A program made the translations under genes and the position numbers. Positions 1-6,737 of a DNA stretch of 16,885 nt are shown one piece after another. Below the pieces are notes generated by a model, which saw only the letters and a program-made list of their open reading frames with translations, was not told the origin of the DNA and made no database searches. The first letter of the stretch is position 1. Every line of letters begins with the position of its first letter. Source of the DNA: Zancudomyces culisetae (taxonomy: Eukaryota; Kickxellomycota; Harpellomycetes; Harpellales; Legeriomycetaceae); NCBI GenBank assembly GCA_001969505.1, contig LSSK01000531.1, positions 1 through 16,885 of the forward strand. The letters run 5' to 3'.

Positions 1-3
1 TTT

Positions 4-30
4 GGGGGGGGGGGGGGGGGGGGGGGGGGG
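4..30. repeat. Poly-G homopolymer run at window edge
   Basis: Twenty-seven consecutive G residues follow three T residues at the very start of the window. The rest of the window is AT-rich and its homopolymers are nearly all A or T, so this run does not match the background. It may be a genuine G tract at a contig boundary, or an artefact of sequencing chemistry that reports no signal as G. I see no telomere-type repeat unit beside it. Confidence 0.9.
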
Positions 31-1456
31 CTGATAGAGAAAGTATGTGTGTACATGACCAATGCTATTCGGCTCCGTTTCCAATTCTCCATCTAAAAAT
101 CTACTCTAGTTCTTTTTTTTTTACTACCAAAGATATTAGACCACATAAAACGCTAAGAAAAAAATATCCCGAAACAATACTCTTCTATCCAATCTCTCTT
201 CATCACGCTAGATACTCCATATCCACATGGCTTTGATTCAAGGATTATTTTTTTTGCTCACTTTTTATCCCTGATTGATTTCGTGCAGTACAATCAATAC
301 TATACACCCCATTTTGCTCTCCACAATCTTAATAAAAATAGGCCACATCAAAACAATCAAAGTTCAATGCATAGGGTGGTGTCTTTTTTTTAGCACCTTG
401 TACTAATTGTCACTAGTAGGAACCTCCATTTAAGTAGATAAAGTGGTTATGCTCTTAAAAGTGCCTGGGGAGCAAGTATATGGAACAAAACCCGATATGT
501 GGCATTTCATCGATACAAAACTTATTCTTAGTTCCAATATCATGGATATATCTTTGGTCCCCACAACGCTATTTTAATTTAAAAATGAAAAAAATATGCA
601 GTCACTGCCAATATCAAAACGCTCTTATTTGCAAAACAAATCTCGTTTTGCCATGCAAGGTGTTGCACATTCGCCTGTATTGCAATAAATGCTAACCATA
701 AACAAAATCATGTTGGAGGCTATTTAATTCCTATCTAAAATACCACGCTATATCTTGCCTCCATATAAAGCTGAGACTAATTTATAGTCCAACGAACGAG
801 TTTGGTAGCTATATTGGATTTGCATTTGCTTATTTTTTTAATTTGTTTTTTTTTTTTGGCAAGATTTTTTCTGGTGTTGTTTTCTACCAATAGGCGCAGG
901 TGAGGATCAAGAACATAATTCTAAATATATCACGTTGAAGCCGGCTACAGCTTGATTATCAATACTTTTGTTTTTTATATTTCAATGAACGCGAGTTTTT
1001 TTACATGCCAATGCCCTTTGTGTTTTTTTTTATGGAGGAAGAGCTGACATTTAAAAATTTTGTCTTCCAACCAACACCTAACATACTTCACCTGCGAATA
1101 ACCAAAATAAAAGCGTTTAGCAAATATCCATTGTGAGCTCTAGCACAGAATATTGACATCTAAAACCAAGTTACCATGCACACACATGTTTATACTGTTA
1201 TTTTAAGCAACAATACTTTGGTTTATTTTTGTTGTTATTGATAATATTCAATTGTTTAATTTTTTATTTAAAAAAACGTAAATACTGGTTTGAGGGTTGT
1301 CTACCTCCTTCCCACCCCCTCACTTTTGTGCTAACCACTTATCTACACATTCAAATGTTTACAATGATGAAATGCTTTTATTCCACTTTACTACACCTTT
1401 AACATAAATATATTTTCCCTGCAAAATGCCAATATTGTCCGTTTCCATTTCATTTT
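31..1456. other. AT-rich stretch without a recognisable gene
   Basis: No convincing coding region is visible. The two longest ATG frames are 45-236 and 480-695. They have low-complexity, Phe/Ile/Lys-rich or randomly Cys-rich products with no recognisable domain. The stretch holds many T and A runs and a short inverted repeat, TGGAGGC at 714-720 and GCCTCCA at 756-762. The right part is presumably the 5' regulatory region of the gene starting at 1556. Confidence 0.6.
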
Positions 1457-1463
1457 TATAAAA
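1457..1463 (+). promoter_or_regulatory. Candidate TATA box for the trypsin homologue
   Basis: TATAAAA lies 93 bp before the ATG at 1556, a plausible distance for an RNA polymerase II promoter with a short 5' leader. A second TATA-like string at 1536-1539 is only about 20 bp from the ATG and is less likely to be the core element. This rests on the motif and its spacing alone. Confidence 0.4.
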
Positions 1464-1555
1464 TCTGCTATTTATCTTAGTATACTTTTAGCAAAATATT
1501 TATTGATAACAAACTACTGTAATATCCCTACTTTTTATAGAAAAGGCAATAAGCA

Positions 1556-2718
1556 ATGTTTTTCAGAACACTACTACTGTTACCAGTGTTAGCGAGCGCG
1601 CAGGTTTTTGATTCTAAACCCGTGAGATACTTTTTAAAAGCAAACACCTTTGATAATACGGTAGGCGTTTGTGTGGCAGTGGCAGTATCCAGAAATGTTC
1701 TTCTTACAACTGCTGACTGTGTGACTGCATCTCACCAAAAGAGTCTGTTGAATACCACACAAATCGTTTTTGGAACGGGTAATCCTGCAAGTGATATTTC
1801 TTCAATAAGTGGCGATCCAGGCAGTTTGACAAGCCTTTACTCTACTGGTGGTTACAGTCCTTCAAAGGTTATGGCACACGAGAATTATAACCCCTTGACA
1901 AAAAGTGTAAGTAAAAAATATCTGTATATTTGTATATGTGAGTAGTTTCTTTTTGTGGAGTTATATTCCAAAAGCACTGCTTCATCTTTTGTGTTTCATG
2001 CTGTTTACTTACATGGCTATATGCTGGCCTCTTTTCCTTCTAAAAAAAATTATAGGATAATATAGCACTCATGTTTATTGATGGGGCTGGTGTTAGCACA
2101 TTTTACAAGATACCAAGCACTATACCAGGAGAGAATGTAAGAGTTGGTGCGGGCGGATACGGCCAGCTAACATCTTCTGGTACAACCCCAGCTGCAAGTT
2201 TTGTAAGCGGCGAATTGACAATTCTCTCACAATCAGCATGCGGAAAGCTGTGGACGCCTTACAAAGACAATGGCGACAGAATCGTTTGTGCATCCTCGTC
2301 ATCCGACTTTTGCAATATGGATGGTGTTATGTTTGGAATCGACCGCACAACTAAAACTCAGTATTTGATAGGTCTCGGAAATTTTATCGGATCACCAGGA
2401 CAGTCAACAGGTGGTTCATGTAAAGTCAAGAAATCTGCCATTTTCTTTACTCTACCGCAATTCTATGCCGATTGGATATTCCAGAATGCTGGTTTGGCCA
2501 AGGCTTCGTTCTATACTACAAGCCCCATTTCTCTTCCTGCAGAGTCGCAAACGTCCAGTGTCACAAAAAGCGCTCCGGCCACTACCAGCAGCCCAGTAGA
2601 GGTCAAAAAGAACATCACATCATCAAGCAACTCTCCAAAAAGTACAAAGCTTACAGGGGTTTTTGTACATTTGTTTGTTGTCCTGGTGAGTTCGCTAATC
2701 CTTGCGCACCGTCTCTGA
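1556..2718 (+). CDS. Secreted, probably GPI-anchored trypsin-fold (S1) homologue lacking the catalytic triad
   Basis: Two exons (1556-1906 and 2056-2718) join in phase 0 to give 337 residues. Residues 1-15 form a signal peptide ending in ASA. The S1 fold is clear: VLLTTADC (48-55) matches the trypsin VLTAAHC block, DNIAL (118-122) matches NDIALL, and CNMDG (203-207) matches CQGDSGG. Six cysteines fit three standard pairs (39-55, 179-195, 203-239). All three catalytic positions are changed: His57 to D54, Asp102 to N119, Ser195 to G207. The Asp equivalent to trypsin D189 seems kept (D201), as does D194 (D206). After about residue 265 comes a Ser/Thr-rich stalk, then a hydrophobic tail ending in HRL, which is the pattern of a GPI-attachment signal. 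It is therefore inferred to be a non-catalytic cell-surface or wall protein that may bind proteins or inhibitors. Start chosen: the only ATG giving the signal peptide, with G at -3. Family assignment is firm; role is unknown. Confidence 0.82.
1907..2055 (+). other. Spliceosomal intron of 149 nt in the trypsin homologue
   Basis: The donor is AGT|GTAAGT and the acceptor is TTATAG|GAT, preceded by a pyrimidine-rich stretch. Removing it joins ...NPLTKS to DNIALMF in phase 0 and restores the continuous S1 sequence around the former catalytic Asp. Without splicing the frame runs only to a stop at 1943-1945. It is the only intron I can support in the window. Confidence 0.88.
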
Positions 2719-2875
2719 GAAATTAAGGTTTACTTTGGAACGTTATTCTTTGAAGAACACTAATTATAACTACATTTGATAATATAGACTTATATGTCCT
2801 TTAGAGTGTGATGTTTTGTGTTTTTTTATTTCTAACTGTTTTATGTAAAGCAAACATTCTATTAGTGTTTTTTCT

Positions 2876-2881
2876 AATAAA
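2876..2881 (+). terminator. Candidate polyadenylation signal AATAAA
   Basis: This is a canonical hexamer on the coding strand about 158 nt after the stop codon at 2716-2718. The background is so AT-rich that the hexamer arises often by chance, so support is limited to position and strand. Confidence 0.3.
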
Positions 2882-3369
2882 TACGATGTACTATTATCCC
2901 CATTTAGAAGGAAGGCGTGGTGTACAGTATTTACACGTTTTAGGATGTGTCTGTATGTTCAGATACACGGAATTTTGTCTATACATCAAGCTTATACTAT
3001 TCATTTTCTTTCTATCTTTTAGTAACCGTAAAAAAATAGCGGTTTAAACAGCAACAAGTTGAAGTGGGAAATAAATGTATTAATCCCTTGCTCTCAAAGG
3101 AGTGAAAGTTGCATTCACGTGGTTATGCCTGAAAAGTTAGCTGCCTAGCATATTATTCACCCAGCTAGAACGATATTTGGCTGCAATCTAGAAATTGTGA
3201 TATCCATCCTCCAGTCAAAAAAATGTGTAAGAATATATGCAGCAAGCAATTCCAATCATCTTTCATACTCTTCGCGTCCCCAAGCTTGACATTGTAGTTG
3301 TGTTTTATCTTTATTTTTTTTGAAAAAAGAAATGAAAAAATAGATGAGTTGGGTCTATAAACGGTGTAC

Positions 3370-3427
3370 TAGCAGGTTTGGTGTCTCTAGTGGCTGATGT
3401 TTTCATTTAAGTGCTGCAACCCTGCTA
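3370..3427. repeat. Imperfect 11-bp inverted repeat behind a TATAAA
   Basis: TAGCAGGTTTG (3370-3380) and CAACCCTGCTA (3417-3427) are inverted copies with one mismatch, separated by 36 nt. A TATAAA at 3356-3361 sits 9 bp before the left arm. The combination could be a small structured transcript, but I recognise no snRNA, snoRNA or tRNA signature in it. Confidence 0.4.
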
Positions 3428-3754
3428 ATACGATTGTAGGTCCAGTAGTTAAAATTCAAAGATTTTCAAACTCTAGAACACAGCTAATTTTTTGCTAAAA
3501 AAAAATTGTGACTTTGTGTCAAAAGCCTGGAATTTAAATGCGAAAAAAAAATACACTTTAATCCCAATTCTAACATTAACACTAATAACAGCAACAAGAA
3601 GTAAAAAACGAAACGATGGGTCTGTTGATTGTCTCTGCCCTATTTATTTTTACGGCCATAATTTGTTACCTAACATGGACCACTACTGAAAAGCTAAAGC
3701 AACGGGAGTAAGTCTAATATAGATACCACATTTATTTCACTAAATTAAGAGCTC

Positions 3755-3777
3755 TTTCACGAATAACACTCGTGAAA
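3755..3777. repeat. Perfect 8-bp stem, 7-nt loop hairpin
   Basis: TTTCACGA (3755-3762) and TCGTGAAA (3770-3777) are perfect inverted copies around ATAACAC. The hairpin lies in non-coding DNA about 110 bp before a TATATATA element. It could be a transcript terminator-like or regulatory hairpin, or a dyad binding site. Confidence 0.5.
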
Positions 3778-3889
3778 TGTATTATGTCAAATGAGTAATG
3801 GTAGCATCATATTGGCAAAGAAATCTAATTTAACCTTGTTACTATTTGCCTAGATTGATAAGAACGATTATTATTTTGTCGGCTATAAG

Positions 3890-3898
3890 TATATATAT
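3890..3898 (+). promoter_or_regulatory. TATA-like element before a short ATG frame
   Basis: TATATATAT lies 65-73 bp upstream of the ATG at 3963. The intervening leader ends in an A-rich ACAAAAACAAG, which resembles the leaders of the well-supported genes here (the PMT2 and ALDH7 ATGs also follow A-rich sequence). The element may be chance in this composition. Confidence 0.3.
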
Positions 3899-3962
3899 GC
3901 TGTAAGTTCTATTTAAATATTTATTCTTTCATTAAACTTGCTTTCGATTAAACAAAAACAAG

Positions 3963-4106
3963 ATGTTGAAATTAGCCAGAGAATTACGGAATATTTGTAA
4001 AAGAACCGTTTTATCGATACATCACTCAGGAATGTTTACTGGGAATTATACAAACAATACTTTTAATCTCACTTACAAGATTTGGTTTTTGAATTTATGT
4101 CTTTAG
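3963..4106 (+). CDS. Possible small gene or first exon, 47 codons, function unknown
   Basis: An ATG in good context (AACAAGATG) opens a 47-residue frame with a stop at 4104-4106. The N-terminal 20 or so residues are Arg/Lys-rich with no acidic residue except one Glu (MLKLARELRNICKR...), resembling a mitochondrial presequence. The same frame continues from an ATG at 4107 for 34 more codons after the single TAG, and the bases before that ATG (a T-rich run ending in TTTAG) look like a 3' splice site. No domain is recognisable. It could be a first exon whose partner I cannot identify, or chance. I place it here mainly because promoter, leader and start agree. Confidence 0.2.
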   Translation: MLKLARELRNICKRTVLSIHHSGMFTGNYTNNTFNLTYKIWFLNLCL

Positions 4107-5127
4107 ATGGTCAATTACCTACCTTGCACAACTGAATCCCTTAATAAGCCCAATAATACCAACCACTCATGGCTAACCAGTTCTGATTGCCTGTGCATGA
4201 TAAATCGATGATTCCAGACGATTAAGGGGTGCTAAGTATGAGAGGAAGCTTTGTTTTTGTATCATGCTTCTGCTTTTATGTATGTATCTACTCCTGCCCT
4301 TTCCTGTTTGACAAGATAAAGTACTAAAAACATGAACTAGAATATATTCTGTAACTTGTCTGTGATATTCAGTAAATTGCTAAAATGGAGATTTAACTTT
4401 CCAGTTTTCTTTCAATTCCTTTTTTATATAAATGCTAATATAAAGCACATTCACACCCATTTGTTTCAATTATAACCAAACTTATATGGTCGATATATTG
4501 CGGCTATACTCGGTTTTTTTTTTACAAGAAGAGAATTGTGTGGTTCTCAATGTGGCTGGCAAGAGTTGGGTGGTTATCTAAAATATACCTTCGTATACAG
4601 TCATAAAGCTTAGGCCTTGGTACCATTACTTCCCAACAGTCAAAAAATGTAGTAGAAGCTAATGCTTTATAGGGGTTCATATCACGAGTGGTTTCATAAC
4701 CCTAAACTGAATTTTATTTCTCAGATGCTACTTTCAATACCAAAACGTGTACATCTATGATACTAAGAACAAGCTTAGCATTTGAGGAATAATCGGTTTG
4801 GTGTGGCATAACACATGTGCTTTATGAGCCACAAACCCCAGCAGGCGCTACTTCAAAAGAAAGAGTGGGAAGGAAGCGAAGGAAAAGGGTGAGGTCAATG
4901 GATTAATATAATATCATATGTTTATATATAAATATATAGATACGTTTAAACAAAAGAAATGAAAAATCCGTGATAATTTAAAACTATGGTGCACATTTAA
5001 ACATAAAGGCTGTGTTGTTGTAAAACCCGTGAAACGAAAAGAACAAACTCAAGAAAGATAAAAAAAGATAAAACAAAGCTACCCATTAAAAAAAGGGGTG
5101 GGCGCCACTTCTATATATACTCGCAGT
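4107..5127. other. AT-rich DNA with no supported gene
   Basis: No long frame exists on either strand. It includes the 3' flank of the minus-strand RRM gene at its right end, with A-rich tracts and a paired GATAA motif at 5057-5074. A short ATG frame follows 4107 (see the preceding small ORF). Confidence 0.55.
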
Positions 5128-5643
5128 TTATTCGCGGAATCTTCTTTCTCTAGGATTGGAATCGAGATCCTGTCTGCCTCGGTTTGAGTTATCTTGGCGG
5201 CGCTCGCTGAAGAATGAATTTTTTTTAGAACCTGCTGAATCGTTAGATGCATAATCAACTCTAAGGGTTCTTCCCATATAGTCAAGACCTGAAACTTTTT
5301 GAATAACTCTGCTGACAAGTTTTTCGGCTTCTTGGATTTCTTGGTCGGTTGGGATCACAATCTTTGGAGTTCCATCTTCATTTGGTGTTGGGCGCTCACC
5401 GACTATAAAACTTACAAATCCGTAACCCTTGTGGTTGCCATCAGGACCTTTGGGCATGTGGATCTTATCGATCTTTCCGAAATTGCCAAAGCATTCTTGA
5501 AGGTGGGTTTCGTTAGAGACATATGGGATATTTCCAACAAAAAGTGTTCTGACACAGAAGTTTCTGGCCTGGTTTGTCAAAGCTAGACAGTTTCTGGTGG
5601 CTCTGGTGGCTCTGAGCAGATTGCTGGTAATTCTCATTGACAT
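5128..5643 (-). CDS. Small single-RRM RNA-binding protein, probably mitochondrial
   Basis: The product has 171 residues. Residues 1-32 are rich in Arg, Ser/Thr and Asn with no acidic residue (MSMRITSNLLRATRATR...), a convincing mitochondrial presequence. One RRM follows: RNP2 LFVGNI (34-39), RNP1 KGYGFVSF (72-79), and a final strand in GRTLRVDYA (124-132). Between beta3 and alpha2 there is an insertion of roughly 25 residues (81-105) rich in Pro, Asp and Glu, longer than in ordinary RRMs. The C-terminal 40 residues are an Arg/Ser/Asn/Asp-rich tail. An upstream in-frame extension to 5688 would need a TTG start, so the ATG at 5643 (A at -3) is preferred. The protein likely binds organelle RNA in processing, stability or translation, but the target cannot be read from sequence. 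A nucleocytoplasmic RRM protein is the alternative. Confidence 0.82.
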   Translation of the reverse strand: MSMRITSNLLRATRATRNCLALTNQARNFCVRTLFVGNIPYVSNETHLQECFGNFGKIDKIHMPKGPDGNHKGYGFVSFIVGERPTPNEDGTPKIVIPTDQEIQEAEKLVSRVIQKVSGLDYMGRTLRVDYASNDSAGSKKNSFFSERRQDNSNRGRQDLDSNPRERRFRE

Positions 5644-5705
5644 TTTTCTATTAATCGTTTTTTTTTTCCTATTGATCTTGAACACCAATGTTTAGGCACG
5701 GAATG

Positions 5706-5713
5706 TATATATA
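5706..5713 (-). promoter_or_regulatory. Candidate TATA box for the RRM gene
   Basis: TATATATA, read on the minus strand, lies 63 bp upstream of the ATG at 5643. This matches the 50-95 bp spacing of the TATA candidates of other genes in the window. Confidence 0.45.
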
Positions 5714-6700
5714 CTTTTTCAAGATTCTGATTTAATAGCAAAATTAATTCCTAGATTTTTTTTATCAGTTGGGAAACCTCCATTAAAATGCAAAGAAAAA
5801 AATTTTTTTTTTAATTTAGAAAGATGATTGTGAATTCTGCCATCATAAGCCTAAAAGAGAATAAAAATCACGAGAGAAAAGTACTAGGCTAGAGTACAAA
5901 CTATAGTGAGAGAAGAAAGGGCAGAGTGAAAAGCACAACTCGATATCATCATGCAGCTATAGGATTTCACCACAGGAAATGGTAGAAGGGAGATTTGGGC
6001 ACATACTTGACGTACATTATGTAAAAAACTACAAGCGCTTCGTTCTCTTGCCTGCCTTTCTGGCGATATTTCTCTTCAAAAATTTGATCTGTTGTTAATA
6101 TCATTAAATTCAGCTAAATATGAAGAACCCAAGTCCCACACATGTATTGTAATTGCCTCACAGAGCTTTGGAAAAAAAAGCAAAATGAGTAAACCCCCCA
6201 AAAAAAAAGAGCTGTTGCTACATGGGTTTTCTCTTTTTTTTTGGCGATCCTCTGAAGCAGGTTTGCCTTGGTTTATTCAGATCTTTTTAGTAATCCTCAA
6301 GTGTTGTATTGAAATTTTTATGCATTTCGCCATAACACATCACAAAAAAAAAATGGGGAGAGACATGTAGTTACTAAATGGCTTTATGCTTTTGGCGTGC
6401 TCAATCTCTGATTCGATGTATGAAAATTTTGCAAATTTTACAAATTCAAATCGTCCACTCACAACAGCTATTTCAGGATTAATTGCGACAGCTGGAGGGT
6501 GATTGATCCAATGGTGTGCAAGTATTTGATGTCTTAGACACTTTAATCCAGAATTGTTGAAATATCAGGGTTTGGCTGACAGCTTTGGCAACTTTAAGAA
6601 ACAATACAGTACTCCGATATTGGTGAGAATAAACTTTAATTATGAAAAACAATATTCAGCTAAACAAAGGATAAAAAAGATAAACATACATTTGCAATTG
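5714..6700. other. Divergent intergenic region between RRM and PMT2 genes
   Basis: About 1 kb separates two divergently transcribed genes and must hold the upstream regulatory DNA of both. The frame at 6092-6370 would need a TTG start and has no domain, so it is not called. A paired GATAA motif at 6670-6685 lies about 50-70 bp before the PMT2 start. Confidence 0.6.
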
Positions 6701-6737
6701 TATATTAAAATTCAATAAAATACAAACCACAAAAAAA

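Larger units (their letters stand above)
2719..3889. other. AT-rich intergenic DNA downstream of the trypsin homologue
   Basis: No supported gene. The frame at 2808-3047 is a Phe/Leu/Cys-rich low-complexity product. The frame at 3492-3689 would need a TTG start. An AATAAA at 2876-2881, about 158 nt past the stop, could serve as a polyadenylation signal for the upstream gene. Two inverted repeats, listed separately, lie in the right half. Confidence 0.55.

Noticed and set aside
480-695. 71-residue frame ending in a Cys-rich segment with two CxxC pairs
   Set aside because: The N-terminal half looks random and spacing between cysteines fits no zinc-binding family I know.
5299-5586. 95-codon plus-strand frame inside the RRM gene
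   Set aside because: It is antisense to RNP1, RNP2 and the presequence of the RRM protein, with no family resemblance.
5644-5688. Upstream extension of the RRM protein by 15 residues
   Set aside because: The first codon would be TTG; the ATG at 5643 has A at -3 and begins a typical presequence.
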